Notes: generated by a model not told the origin, from the sequence alone. 64,000 nucleotides of DNA from Bradyrhizobium sp. BR13661 (GCF_029892425.1 NZ_JARXWB010000021.1:1-64000); one strand, 5' to 3'. Positions 50,731 through 60,101 are shown, numbered from the stretch's first letter. Numbers and translations: made by a program.

Positions 50731-50828
50731 GAGCAACGTTCGACGCCACGGGCCCGTTTTGTTTTGGGTTTTGATTGCGCCAGTATTTCGTTGCTCATTG
50801 GGGAATTGCGGCGTCTCCACAAACTCCG

Positions 50829-50922
50829 TCTTTGCGAGGAGCACTTGCGACGAAGCAATCCAGACTACCTCTGCGGAGACGGTCTGGATTGCTTCGCTTC
50901 GCTCGCAATGACGAGGAGAGAG
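50829..50922. repeat. intergenic palindromic repeat, family C
   Basis: Arms CGAAGCAATCCAGAC (50851-50865) and its complement (50882-50896) are perfect; outer TTGCGAG (50832-50838) and CTCGCAA (50902-50908) pair as well. It ends 8 bp before the mlaD stop. Confidence 0.85.
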
Positions 50923-50929
50923 ATCGTCC

Positions 50930-51811
50930 CTACTGCCGCTTGCGCTCGTTCGCGGGCGCCGGCTTCGGCGGCTCGGCCGGCGGCGGCGCAGCCGCTGGCG
51001 CGCTGTTGCTGGCGCCGAACAGCACGCGGGTCGGGTTGCGGTCGAAATTGTTCACGGCGCGGCTGATGTCGCCGAGCGTGCGGCGTCCGTCGGTGATCAG
51101 CGCGCCGGAGCGCTTGTCGAAATCCTCGGCGAGCTCGCGGATCGATTTCACCGTCAGAAACAGCTCGCCACCGTCCTTGCCGCCGGCGAGCGTGTTGAGG
51201 CCGAGCATGAGGTTGTCGGCCTTGAGCATCACGCCATCGACCTTGGCCATCACGCCGTCGATCTTCTCGGAGTTGCGCGCCAGCGAAGTCGTGAAGGTCT
51301 CCAGGTTCTTCAGCGAGTTCTTCACCGACTCCTGATTGTCGGCGACGATCTTGTTGATGTTCTGCAGCGTGCCGCGGATCGCCTCGGTGACGTCCTGGAG
51401 CTTGTTCGGATCGGCCGTCAGCGTCGGGATGCCGTCCTCGTCGAGCGGCGGCGGAGGAGCTGCCTCCTCGCCGCCCTTGAGCGAGATTGCGGCAACGCCG
51501 GTCAGGCCCTGGAATTCGAGACCGACCAGGGTGTCCTTGCGCAGCGGCGTGTTGTTCTCGATCATGGCGAGTGCGACAACCCGCCGCGGATTGTCGAGCT
51601 TCACCGAGACCACCTCGCCGACCCGGATACCGTTGAAGTTGACGCTGCCGCCGTTGCGCAGGCCCGCCGCCGGGCCCTCGAACACGACGCGGAAGGGGCT
51701 GCGCTGCTTGGTGGTGTGCAGCGACTGGAACCACAGCACGAAGCCGATCGCAGCCGCGATCACCGCCAGCGTGAAGGATCCGATCAATACGTAATTGGCC
51801 CGCGTTTCCAT
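50930..51811 (-). CDS. mlaD: MlaD-like MCE-domain substrate-binding protein
   Basis: This 293-residue protein has a single N-terminal membrane anchor (METRANYVLIGSFTLAVIAA, to about 28) and an MCE domain (FRVVFEGPAAGLRNGGSVNF, GIRVGEVVSVKLD, LVGLEFQGLTGVAAISLKGG). A helical region with NINKIVADNQESVKNSLKNL and a Pro/Ala-rich tail follow. In the Mla system MlaD forms a periplasmic ring that takes phospholipids from or to the MlaFE transporter. It is the third gene of mlaE-mlaF-mlaD; no mlaB, mlaC or mlaA follows. Confidence 0.92.
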   Translation of the reverse strand: METRANYVLIGSFTLAVIAAAIGFVLWFQSLHTTKQRSPFRVVFEGPAAGLRNGGSVNFNGIRVGEVVSVKLDNPRRVVALAMIENNTPLRKDTLVGLEFQGLTGVAAISLKGGEEAAPPPPLDEDGIPTLTADPNKLQDVTEAIRGTLQNINKIVADNQESVKNSLKNLETFTTSLARNSEKIDGVMAKVDGVMLKADNLMLGLNTLAGGKDGGELFLTVKSIRELAEDFDKRSGALITDGRRTLGDISRAVNNFDRNPTRVLFGASNSAPAAAPPPAEPPKPAPANERKRQ

Positions 51812-51827
51812 CAGGTGCTCCGGCTAC

Positions 51828-52610
51828 TCAACTCACCACCGCGCGGGCGCGCTTGCCATGGAAATATTGCCTCAGCCAGGGATGCTGCGAGGCCTGCATG
51901 TCGGCGATCGACCCTGCCGCAATGATCTTACCGTTCCCTAAAACGGCGATGCGGTCGCAAGCTGTGTAAAGGCTGTCGAGATCGTGGGTTACCATGAAAA
52001 CGGTCAGCCCCAAAGTCCGCTGCAGCGTCCTGACCAGATCGTCGAAGTCGCCGGCGCCGATCGGATCGAGGCCGGAGGTCGGCTCGTCCAGGAAGACCAG
52101 GTCAGGATCGAGCGACAATGCGCGGGCCAGCGCGACGCGCTTGATCATGCCGCCCGACAGTTCCGAGGGGAAACGCTCGGCCACCTCCGGCTTAAGGCCG
52201 ACCATGGCGAGCTTGGCCATGGTGATCTCGTCCATCAGCCGCTGCGACACGCGAAGATATTCGCGCATCGGAAACTGGATATTCTGCCGCACCGTGAGCG
52301 AGGAGAACAGCGCGCCCTGCTGGAACAGCACGCCCCAGCGCCGTTCGACATTGCGGCGCTGCGAGGTGTTGGAGGAATCGAGGTCGACGCCGAACACTTC
52401 GATCGAGCCCGCAACCTTTGGCACAAGGCCGATGATGGTGCGCGTCAGCACCGACTTGCCGGCGCCCGAAGGACCGACAAAGCCCAGAATCTCGCCGCGC
52501 TTGACGTCGAGGTTGAGGCCGTCGAGCACGCGCGTCGCGCCGAACTGCACGGTGATGTCGCGGACGCGGATGATGGGGTTTTGAATCGCGTTTGGAGTGT
52601 CTTGCGCCAT
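51828..52610 (-). CDS. mlaF: MlaF-like ABC ATPase
   Basis: This 260-residue ATPase of the lipid-transport ABC system has Walker A GFVGPSGAGKSVLTR, Q-loop VLFQQGALFSSLT, signature LSGGMIKRVALARAL, Walker B LVFLDEPTSGLDP and switch histidine MVTHDLDS. The N-terminal GTG at 52616 overlaps the mlaE stop, but ATG 52610 has GGGATGTGA in better position, so I start there. It lies 16 bp upstream of mlaD. Confidence 0.93.
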   Translation of the reverse strand: MAQDTPNAIQNPIIRVRDITVQFGATRVLDGLNLDVKRGEILGFVGPSGAGKSVLTRTIIGLVPKVAGSIEVFGVDLDSSNTSQRRNVERRWGVLFQQGALFSSLTVRQNIQFPMREYLRVSQRLMDEITMAKLAMVGLKPEVAERFPSELSGGMIKRVALARALSLDPDLVFLDEPTSGLDPIGAGDFDDLVRTLQRTLGLTVFMVTHDLDSLYTACDRIAVLGNGKIIAAGSIADMQASQHPWLRQYFHGKRARAVVS

Positions 52611-52612
52611 CG

Positions 52613-53746
52613 TCACATCCCGATCGAGGCGAAGAAGATGGCGAACACGCCGTCCATCACGATGACGAAGAAGATGCCCTTCACCACCGACGCCGTGGTG
52701 TGCTGTCCGAGCGACTCGGCGCTGCCCTGCACCGCGAGGCCCTCGACGCAGGCGACAATGCCGATCACCGCGGCCATCACCGGTGCCTTGACGATGCCGA
52801 CGATGAAATGATCGATCGAGATGGCGTCGCGCAGCCGCAACAGAAACGCTTCGGGATCGACGCCGCCATAGAGCCAGGCGACGAGACCGCCGCCATAGAG
52901 CGCGGCCATCGCGCCGAGGAAGGCGAGGATCGGCAGCGCCAGCACCAGCGCCAGCATGCGCGGCAGCACCAGCACCTCGATCGGATCAAAGCCCATGGTG
53001 CGCAGCGCGTCGATCTCTTCGCGCATCTTCATGGAGCCGAGCTCGGCGGTGTAGGCACTGCCCGAGCGGCCCGCCACCATGATCGCCACCAGCAGCACGC
53101 CGATCTCGCGCAGGACCAGCACGCCGAGCATGTCGACGACGAAGATGTCGGCGCCGAAGCGGCGGAAATGGAAAATGCCCTGCTGGGCGATGATGCAGCC
53201 GATCAGGAAGGTGATCAGCACGATGATCGGCACCGCGCGCCAGCAGACCTGCTCCATGTGATGCACGGTCGAGGTCAGGCGGAACGAGCGCGGATGGATC
53301 AGCACATGCCCGCCCGCGGCGAGCACCGCGCCAAGCATGTCGATCAGGCCGGCAAAGGTGCCGCCGACGCCGGCCACCGCGCGGCCGATCTGCTCCAGCA
53401 TGCCGCTGATGGTGATCGTGCTGCTGTCGATGACGGGCGTCGCCCTGACCCGGCGCACCTCGTCCACGAGGCTCGAATAATTGGCGGAGAGCCCCGCAAT
53501 CTGCGCCTCGACCGTTCCCTTGGTCAGGCTGCGACGCAGCCGCTCGATCAGCCAGGCCCCAAAGGTGTCGAGCTTGGCGACCTCGGAGACGTCGATGAAG
53601 ATGTTCTGGGGGCTGCCGGCAAGCTTCTCGGCGTCGGCCACCATCCGTTCCAGGGCCGGCGCGAAGCTCGCGGTCCAGGTTCCGGTGGCGCAGAGGGCCA
53701 GCGCGTTGCCTTTGGCAATCCGTTCCAGCTTCGGATCGCCGCTCAA
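52613..53746 (-). CDS. mlaE: MlaE-like permease with N-terminal STAS domain
   Basis: This 377-residue protein has a STAS-like domain in its first 110 residues (GTWTASFAPALERMVADAEK, FIDVSEVAKLDTFGAWLIER), which takes the place of a separate MlaB. A MlaE permease follows with about five membrane segments, MVAGRSGSAYTAELGSMKMR, EEIDALRTMGFDPIEVLV and VEGLAVQGSAESLGQHTTAS. The start is TTG 53746, with GGGAG 9 nt upstream; the nearest in-frame ATG would remove half the STAS domain. Confidence 0.92.
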   Translation of the reverse strand: MSGDPKLERIAKGNALALCATGTWTASFAPALERMVADAEKLAGSPQNIFIDVSEVAKLDTFGAWLIERLRRSLTKGTVEAQIAGLSANYSSLVDEVRRVRATPVIDSSTITISGMLEQIGRAVAGVGGTFAGLIDMLGAVLAAGGHVLIHPRSFRLTSTVHHMEQVCWRAVPIIVLITFLIGCIIAQQGIFHFRRFGADIFVVDMLGVLVLREIGVLLVAIMVAGRSGSAYTAELGSMKMREEIDALRTMGFDPIEVLVLPRMLALVLALPILAFLGAMAALYGGGLVAWLYGGVDPEAFLLRLRDAISIDHFIVGIVKAPVMAAVIGIVACVEGLAVQGSAESLGQHTTASVVKGIFFVIVMDGVFAIFFASIGM

Positions 53747-53880
53747 GGTGTCCGCTCCCGTTCGAGGGCGGAGGAAATCAGAGTGTTGCGCACGCGCCCT
53801 TACCCGGAAAAGGTACCCCCAACTGGTTAATATTAGTTGTTAGAGGTAACCAGCAGGTTCAGATTTCGCCAGAGTTCAAA

Positions 53881-54876
53881 ATGACTTCCAGCAAAGTTCC
53901 CGGTCTTTTCGCCCGAATCGAGCGGTTTCCGATCGCCGGCAGTTTCACCATCAGCCGGGGCGCCAAGACGGAAGCGGTGACCGTTGTGGCCGAAGTGAGC
54001 CAAAATGGCCTGACCGGCCGCGGCGAATGCGTCCCCTATCCCCGCTATGGCGAGACGCCCGAGGCGACGCTGGCCGCGATCCTGGCCATGCAGGACGCGG
54101 TCCGGGGCGGCCTCGACCGCCAAGCCCTCCAGGCCGCCATGAAGCCCGGCGCAGCCCGCAACGCGCTGGATTGCGCTCTGATCGACCTCGAGGCCAAGGC
54201 GGCCGGCCGGCGGGCCTGGAACCTGCTGGACCGCCCGGAGCCGGGCGTGCGCACCACCGCCTACACGATCTCGCTCGGCACGCCGGAGGCGATGGCGGCG
54301 GCGACGGCAAAGGCGGCGCACCGGCCCCTGCTCAAGATCAAGCTTGGCGGCGAAGGCGATCCCGAGCGGATCGCTTCTGTCCGCAAGGCCGCCCCCGAAT
54401 CGGAGCTGGTGGTCGACGCCAACGAGGCGTGGACGCTGGCCAATCTGGAAGCCAACCTTGCCGCCTGCGCCGCCGTCGGCGTCACGCTGGTCGAGCAACC
54501 CTTGCCCGCAGGTCGGGACGACGCACTGGCAATGATCAAGCGGCCGGTCGCGGTCTGCGCCGACGAGAGCGTGCACACGCGCAAGACCCTCGCCTCGCTC
54601 CGCGACCGCTACGACGCCGTCAACATCAAGCTCGACAAGACCGGCGGCCTCACCGAGGCGCTCGCCATGGCCGATGCCGCGCAGGCGCTCGGCTTCGAGA
54701 TCATGATCGGCTGCATGGTGGCGACCTCGCTGTCGATGGCCCCTGCCATGCTGGTGACGCCGCAGGCGCGCTTCGTCGATCTCGATGGTCCCTTGCTGCT
54801 CGCGCGCGATCGCGATCACGGGCTTCGCTATGACGAGAGCCTGGTCTACCCGCCGGATGCCGCGCTCTGGGGCTGA
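53881..54876 (+). CDS. dipeptide epimerase (L-Ala-D/L-Glu epimerase type)
   Basis: This 331-residue enolase-superfamily enzyme has the catalytic lysines in LKIKLGG and NIKLDKTGG, metal ligands in VVDANEAW, VEQPLP and CADESVH, and the dipeptide-pocket signature DLDGPLLLARD near the end. Enzymes of this type racemise L-Ala-D-Glu or other dipeptides in murein peptide recycling. The exact dipeptide is not fixed by the sequence. Its last 31 bp overlap the convergent MFS gene. Confidence 0.88.
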   Translation: MTSSKVPGLFARIERFPIAGSFTISRGAKTEAVTVVAEVSQNGLTGRGECVPYPRYGETPEATLAAILAMQDAVRGGLDRQALQAAMKPGAARNALDCALIDLEAKAAGRRAWNLLDRPEPGVRTTAYTISLGTPEAMAAATAKAAHRPLLKIKLGGEGDPERIASVRKAAPESELVVDANEAWTLANLEANLAACAAVGVTLVEQPLPAGRDDALAMIKRPVAVCADESVHTRKTLASLRDRYDAVNIKLDKTGGLTEALAMADAAQALGFEIMIGCMVATSLSMAPAMLVTPQARFVDLDGPLLLARDRDHGLRYDESLVYPPDAALWG

Positions 54877-56042
54877 GCGATCAGACGATGCCGCGCCGAC
54901 CAGATCAGCAGCGCGCCGGCCGCGGCCATCGCCGCCATGACGTAGTACAAGCCCTCGCCATAGCGCGCGTAGATCGCGCCTGAGACGATCGACGTGGCCG
55001 CGCTCAACAGCCCGCCAATCGCCGCGTAATATCCCTGTCCCCGCGCCATTTGACGCGGCGGTACGTGACGCACCATGAGATTCATCACACCAACCTGGGT
55101 CAGGCCGAAGCTCAGGCCGTGTCCGAGCTGCGTGATCGCGAGCACGGCGATCGGCGGCTCATGCGCGGTGATCGACCAGCGCATCGCGGCACTGATGCCT
55201 CCGATCACCACCAGCACCACGGGATGCAGCGAAAAGCGCGGCGACACAGCGAAGACGACGATCTCGGCGCAAACGCCGAGTGTCCACAGTCCCGCGATCG
55301 TCAATCCGCCAAGACCGTGGTTCTGCCAATTGATCGAGGCGAAGGTGTAATAGGCGACGTGGCTGGACTGGATCAGCGCCGACGAGCAGATGATGGCGAG
55401 GAAGCCCAGGTCGCGCAGCAGAGGTTTGCCGGCCTCCGCCATTCTTGATGTTCGCGGCCCCTCCTGCAGCGGCTGCAGCAAAAGCCCTGACAAGGCCGAG
55501 ATCGTCGCCATCGCGACGATGATCCAGATCAGCTGGCGCGCTGCGATCAATTCGATCAGCAGCCCGCAAGCGAGCGCGCCGAGGATGAACGCGACCGATC
55601 CCCAGAGCCGCACGGGCCCGTAATCGAATCGATACCGGGCCACGCCGCGCAAGGCATAGGCATCGGTGAGCGGTGTCAGCGGAGTCCAGCAGCAACAGGT
55701 GACGACATAGAGCACGAGCACCGGCAAGGGCTGCTGCTGGGTGCCCACAAGCACAAAGCAGAGTGCGGTGGCCGACGCCGTCAGGATCATCGCGCCGCGC
55801 AATGCGTGGCGCCGTTCAGCCAGGCTGGTCACGAAAGGCAGCGTCGTGAAGCGCGTGACGGCCGGGACGGCGCTGATGATTCCAATCCAGCCCGGCTCGA
55901 TACCGATGGCCTTCAACCACACCGTGAAGAACGGCAGATGGGTGCCCAGGACACCGTAGGACATGCCGTAGAACATTGCGAGACTCACGGCGAATCGCCG
56001 CTTGACCGCTGCTGGTGTGGGGATTTGTGATTCGAGTGGCAT
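54846..56042 (-). CDS. MFS transporter, HcaT/phenylpropionate permease-like
   Basis: This 398-residue transporter has 11-12 membrane segments. FAVSLAMFYGMSYGVLGTHL, then PFFTVWLKAIGI, TPLTDAYALRGVARYRFDYG and PVRLWGSVAFILGALACG are typical of the HcaT/MFS_1-like family related to LacY. The substrate is unknown. I chose ATG 56042; the open frame to 56330 contains an implausible N-terminus that overlaps the divergent gene. It converges on, and overlaps, the dipeptide epimerase gene. Confidence 0.85.
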   Translation of the reverse strand: MPLESQIPTPAAVKRRFAVSLAMFYGMSYGVLGTHLPFFTVWLKAIGIEPGWIGIISAVPAVTRFTTLPFVTSLAERRHALRGAMILTASATALCFVLVGTQQQPLPVLVLYVVTCCCWTPLTPLTDAYALRGVARYRFDYGPVRLWGSVAFILGALACGLLIELIAARQLIWIIVAMATISALSGLLLQPLQEGPRTSRMAEAGKPLLRDLGFLAIICSSALIQSSHVAYYTFASINWQNHGLGGLTIAGLWTLGVCAEIVVFAVSPRFSLHPVVLVVIGGISAAMRWSITAHEPPIAVLAITQLGHGLSFGLTQVGVMNLMVRHVPPRQMARGQGYYAAIGGLLSAATSIVSGAIYARYGEGLYYVMAAMAAAGALLIWSARHRLIAQPQSAASGG

Positions 56043-56117
56043 CAAACCAATTGCGATTCGGTCGATATCGTGGTGATCGTTACAGTAACGCGCGGTGATT
56101 TGCGCGACGAGATTGTC

Positions 56118-57494
56118 ATGGCCAACGAAGCATTCGCCCTCTCGCCCATGTCTGCCCGCGCGGCCGAGCCGAACGAGCAGGATTACGACGCGATCCGCGA
56201 AGCCTTCATGGAGACCGCGCGCGGCCGCTGGTTCCTCGGCGAATACGCCAAGCGCAACCGCAATGCCGACACGCGCATGGTGCTCGACGCGGTCGCAAAA
56301 ATCGAAGAAACCCTTGCGGCACAGCGACAACCTGTCGTCGTGGACCGCCTGCCCGAAGCGCTGGTCGCGATCCGCCGCGCGGTCGAGGACGCGGAAAGCG
56401 CGGCCGCGAAGGCGTTTGATCCAGCCGCGATCAAAGCGAGCCTCGCAGCTATTCCGCGCGGCGTGCGCATCATCAAGGAAATCTCATGGCGCTGGCGCGA
56501 GATCGGCGCCGACGGGCGAATCTGCGACCTGATTGATTCGCAGCTCGCCTCCATCGAGGCGGCCTGCGCGCAAGTTTCGACCATCGACCCGCGCGGCGAC
56601 CTCAAGGCCGCCTTCGACCTGCTCAAGGACCGGGTCGAAGAGACCGACGTCGACGGTGTCGCAGCGCCGCAAGCCGCCGTGCGGCCTTCTCCGGCACCCA
56701 CGCCGGAAGCGCCGCCCGTGGCGGAAGCCGCAGTCGCCGAAGCGTCCACCGCGATGGCGAGCGAAGCACCCGTGGCTTTTACGGAGATGCCGCAAGAAAT
56801 CGAGCAGGAGATCGCGCCCGAAATCGCTGCCGACATCAGCGGCATCGCCGAGGACGCGACGATGGACGTCGCGATCGCGCTCGAGATCACCGAAATCCCA
56901 GCCGCCGTCGAAGAGAGCTTTGCCCCGATTGAGGACAGCCTCGCCGATCCCGCGGCCGCCGCCGAGATCACCGACGAGTTCTCGCTCGATGCCGCGGCGG
57001 AGGCCGAGGACGAAGCCATACTCGAGGCCATCGCCATGGAGATGGCCGCGCCCGATCCGGAATTCGACGAGATCGTCGATCCCGCGGAGATGGAAGCAGC
57101 CATTCCGGAACGGTTGCCGGAACCGAGGCCGGAACCGATGGTCACGGAGCCCGTCGCGGTGGAAGCACCGGTCACGCCACATGAAGAGTTAGTCGTCGAG
57201 GAGCCGGTTACTGAAGCCCCGATCGCGATGGAATCGCTCGCACGCCTCACCGACGCCATTGCGGAAGCCGCCGCCGAAGTGATGGAGCAGCCCGCTCCCG
57301 CGATGGCGGCCGCAATGTCATTCGACGCGGCACCGACCGCGACGATTCCGATGCCGTCGCCGCTGCCCGAGCCTTCGCTTGGGGCCACCATCCTCGCCAG
57401 CGGCATCGTGCAAAGGCCGCGCACTGCGGCCAACGACGCGCTGGCCCCGATTCGCCGCATGACCCAGGCCGAGAAGATCGCGTTCTTCTCGTAA
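56118..57494 (+). CDS. acidic Ala/Glu/Pro-rich protein, unknown
   Basis: This is a 458-residue protein. The first 180 residues look folded and helical (DYDAIREAFMETARGRWFLG, EYAKRNRNADTRMVLDAVAK, IPRGVRIIKEISWRWREIGA). Residues about 190-430 are low-complexity, very acidic and rich in Ala, Pro and Glu. The end is again conserved-looking (RRMTQAEKIAFFS). I recall this N-terminal motif from conserved hypotheticals in Rhizobiales but know no function. No signal peptide is present. ATG 56118 was chosen over an upstream GTG/ATG because the conserved part begins shortly after it. Confidence 0.72.
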   Translation: MANEAFALSPMSARAAEPNEQDYDAIREAFMETARGRWFLGEYAKRNRNADTRMVLDAVAKIEETLAAQRQPVVVDRLPEALVAIRRAVEDAESAAAKAFDPAAIKASLAAIPRGVRIIKEISWRWREIGADGRICDLIDSQLASIEAACAQVSTIDPRGDLKAAFDLLKDRVEETDVDGVAAPQAAVRPSPAPTPEAPPVAEAAVAEASTAMASEAPVAFTEMPQEIEQEIAPEIAADISGIAEDATMDVAIALEITEIPAAVEESFAPIEDSLADPAAAAEITDEFSLDAAAEAEDEAILEAIAMEMAAPDPEFDEIVDPAEMEAAIPERLPEPRPEPMVTEPVAVEAPVTPHEELVVEEPVTEAPIAMESLARLTDAIAEAAAEVMEQPAPAMAAAMSFDAAPTATIPMPSPLPEPSLGATILASGIVQRPRTAANDALAPIRRMTQAEKIAFFS

Positions 57495-57516
57495 GGCGGG
57501 CGCGGCTTCCCCTGAA

Positions 57517-57960
57517 TCAGAAGATCACGCCCTTGCGGATCAGGAAGCAGCCATAGCCTCTGGCGTCGCCGACCTGCACGACACCGAAGCCCCCGGCCGC
57601 GGCGCGATAGAAGTCCGGCCGCGACAGCTTGCCGGGCGTGACCGGGCGGCCCACTGCGCCAGCGATCTCCGCCAGCACCGCGCGCTGGATATCCGGCACG
57701 CGGTCGGGATCGTCGACCGGCATCATCACGCGCACGGGATCGGGATCGAAATCGTCGAGCGGATAGAGCGTCATGATGGCCCGCACCGCGGTCTCCATGG
57801 TCATCCCCGGCAGCTGGATCAGGCGCTGCGAGGATGTCGTCCGGGCGATGTGGGTCGCGGGGAAATTGGCGTCGACGACGACGAGGTCATCGCCATGGCC
57901 CATCGAGGCGAGCAGCCAGAGCAGATCGGGCGTCAGGATCGGATCGATCGATTTCAGCAT
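57517..57960 (-). CDS. fucU: RbsD/FucU-family sugar mutarotase
   Basis: This 147-residue protein starts MLKSIDPILTPDLLWLLASM, then GHGDDLVVVDANFPA, a signature with catalytic His and Asp shared by FucU and RbsD. Length and the YPLDDFDPDPVRVM segment favour FucU (L-fucose mutarotase). It equilibrates sugar anomers. There is no fucose or ribose operon around it, so the physiological sugar is uncertain. It is divergent from the caspase-like gene. Confidence 0.85.
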   Translation of the reverse strand: MLKSIDPILTPDLLWLLASMGHGDDLVVVDANFPATHIARTTSSQRLIQLPGMTMETAVRAIMTLYPLDDFDPDPVRVMMPVDDPDRVPDIQRAVLAEIAGAVGRPVTPGKLSRPDFYRAAAGGFGVVQVGDARGYGCFLIRKGVIF

Positions 57961-58161
57961 GTGACGACTGTCCTCCCAAGGGCGTGTCTTTGGCCGGCAA
58001 AGCCGGCGTGGTCGATTATCGGTTCCGCACTATAGCAGGTCCCGCGTGATCTGGATCACGCAGCGCGCCACGGTGATCCCGATCACGGACCTTGGGCTCG
58101 AACGCGATCAAGTTTCCTCGCCACCAATCTCGCATCGAGATGAGTGCCAAAGGAGCACGCC

Positions 58162-60024
58162 ATGTTCCGCCTGAAATCCGCCCTGATGACTGCCGGCCTG
58201 CTGGGAAGCCTGTTCGGCTTCGCCTGCGGCCCTGTTTCCGCGCAAGTTGCCCCTGTCGAACCCGCCCCGACCGCGCTGCTAGGCCCGGAGCAGCGGGTTG
58301 CGCTGGTAATCGGCAATTCGAACTACCAGAACGCACCACAGCTTGCGAACCCCGACAATGACGCCCAGTCGATGGCGCAGTTTCTCAACTCCGCCGGCTT
58401 CGAGGTGATCTCGGCCACCGACCTCGGCCAGAATGAAATGCTGCGCGTGGTGCAGGACTTCTCCGCCAAGGTGTCCGAACGCGGCCCGAACACGGTGGCG
58501 ATGGTCTATTACGCCGGTCACGGCGTGCAGCTCGCCGGCGAGAACTATCTCGTTCCCGTCGATGCAAAGGTCACAGACCAGACCGAGCTGGTCAACGACT
58601 CGGTGCGCCTGGTCGACGTGATGTCGACGCTCGAGACGATCCCGAGCCGGATGCGCATCGTCATCCTCGATGCCTGCCGCAACAACCCGTTTCCGAACGT
58701 GAACGACGCCGGCCGTGGCCTGGCCATCGTCGATGCGCCGAACGGCTCGATCGTCGGCTATTCGACCGCGCCGGGCGCCGAAGCGCTCGACGGCAGTGGC
58801 GGCCACAGCCCTTACACCCAGGCGTTCCTGAACGTGGCGCGTGAGCCCAACGTGCCGATCGAGCAGTTGTTCAAGCGCGTGCGGCTCGCGGTGAACCAGA
58901 CCACCAGCGGCGCCCAGATTCCGTGGGAGAGCTCGTCCCTGACATCGGACTTCACCTTCTTCGGCGACACGGTGGTGGCCGCCAACCGCGCACCGGTGCA
59001 TGCACCGGTGGTGCAGATGGCCTCCAACCTGCCGAGCCGCTCGACCCGCCAGGCCTATGACTACGTCGTGTCCGAGGGACGGCCGGAGTACTATCAGGAG
59101 TTCATCGCGATGTACCCGCACGATCCGCTGTGCGATCACATCCGCTGGCTGCTTGCAAATCTCCTGATGTCGCAGGCCTGGCACCAGGCGGTCCTGTTGA
59201 ACACGCCAATCGGCTATCAGAACTTCTACAGCAGCTACGGCAACAGCCCCTATGCGCAAATCGCGCTGAAGCTCGAGGCGCATCCGAAGCAGATCCCCTT
59301 GATGCAGCCGACCAAGTTCCTGGCCCCGCAGAACATTGCCCCGACCTTGAAAATCGGCAATTTCGGCCAGCCCAAATACATGCCGCTGATCCATGAGGGC
59401 AACGGTGGCTCGCAGATGAACGCCAACCTGCCGGTCGGGCAGAAGCCGGTCGACGGCAACGTCATCGGCAAGCTCGGCAATGGCGGCAAGATCGTCAACC
59501 TGCCGGCGCCGACCAACACGACCACGAACAACGGCGGCATCGGCAAGATCGTGACGCTGCCGGTGACCACCACAACGCAGAATAACGGCACCAGCAATAC
59601 CGGAACGCCCGGCAAGGTCGTCACCCTGCCCACGCCGACCAACACGACGACGAACAACGGCGGCATCGGCAAGATCACGACGCTGCCGGTCACCACCACC
59701 ACGCAGAATAACGGCACCAACAATACCGGAACGCCTGGCAAGATCGTGAGCATGCCGGTGAACATCGGCAAGGGCGTCGACGTCAAGACGACCGACGTGA
59801 AGACGACGAATGTTCAGATCCAGAACCAGCCGATCCGCATCAACAACGGCAACACCGGCATCGTGAAGCTCAACAACAATCCGGTGAGCAATGTGCAGGT
59901 GCAGAACAACCGCCCGCAGTTCAACTCGTTCAGCAATGGCGGCGGCAACAACTTCCGCCAGTCAATGAACCAATCGCCGATGATGGGTGGCGGCGGTGGT
60001 GGTCACCACGGCTTCGGGCACTGA
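58162..60024 (+). CDS. exported caspase-like (peptidase C14) protein
   Basis: This 620-residue protein has a signal peptide (MFRLKSALMTAGLLGSLFGF, cleavage near VSAQ). The caspase p20-like domain spans about 42-265: RVALVIGNSNYQNAPQL, catalytic His in VYYAGHGVQLAG (H120), catalytic Cys in VILDACRNNPF (C172). The C-terminal 220 residues are Asn/Thr/Gly-rich, contain two 42-residue repeats (443-526) and end in GGGGGGHHGFGH. Prokaryotic caspase homologues cleave after Arg, Lys or Asp in diverse settings; substrate and export route here are unknown. AGGAGC sets the start at ATG 58162. Confidence 0.9.
   Translation: MFRLKSALMTAGLLGSLFGFACGPVSAQVAPVEPAPTALLGPEQRVALVIGNSNYQNAPQLANPDNDAQSMAQFLNSAGFEVISATDLGQNEMLRVVQDFSAKVSERGPNTVAMVYYAGHGVQLAGENYLVPVDAKVTDQTELVNDSVRLVDVMSTLETIPSRMRIVILDACRNNPFPNVNDAGRGLAIVDAPNGSIVGYSTAPGAEALDGSGGHSPYTQAFLNVAREPNVPIEQLFKRVRLAVNQTTSGAQIPWESSSLTSDFTFFGDTVVAANRAPVHAPVVQMASNLPSRSTRQAYDYVVSEGRPEYYQEFIAMYPHDPLCDHIRWLLANLLMSQAWHQAVLLNTPIGYQNFYSSYGNSPYAQIALKLEAHPKQIPLMQPTKFLAPQNIAPTLKIGNFGQPKYMPLIHEGNGGSQMNANLPVGQKPVDGNVIGKLGNGGKIVNLPAPTNTTTNNGGIGKIVTLPVTTTTQNNGTSNTGTPGKVVTLPTPTNTTTNNGGIGKITTLPVTTTTQNNGTNNTGTPGKIVSMPVNIGKGVDVKTTDVKTTNVQIQNQPIRINNGNTGIVKLNNNPVSNVQVQNNRPQFNSFSNGGGNNFRQSMNQSPMMGGGGGGHHGFGH
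59488..59739 (+). repeat. two 126-bp coding repeats in the caspase-like gene
   Basis: Units 59488-59613 and 59614-59739 encode nearly identical 42-residue blocks (K-V-LP-PTNTTTNNGGIGK). Inside each unit the LPVTTTTQNNG part is itself a half-repeat of the PTNTTTNNG part. A third partial unit follows. Confidence 0.88.
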
Positions 60025-60050
60025 TCGCAACCGATCACGCAACGACAAAG

Positions 60051-60076
60051 GGGGCAGAGCGGAAACGCTCTGCCCC
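60051..60076. terminator. terminator between the caspase-like and dehydratase genes
   Basis: An 11-bp perfect stem GGGGCAGAGCG (60051-60061) / CGCTCTGCCCC (60066-60076) has a GAAA loop, with AAG before and CTT after. It lies 26 bp after the caspase-like stop and serves both convergent genes. Confidence 0.85.
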
Positions 60077-60101
60077 TTCATCGTGTCGGACACTCAAGAA
60101 A

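Noticed and set aside
53820..53845. TTAA-rich sequence between mlaE and the epimerase gene as a CtrA site
   Set aside because: The right half reads TGTT, so the full site is absent.
58162..60024. Caspase-like protein as part of an abortive-infection or defence system
   Set aside because: It has a signal peptide and no neighbouring sensor, gasdermin-like or nucleotidyltransferase gene.
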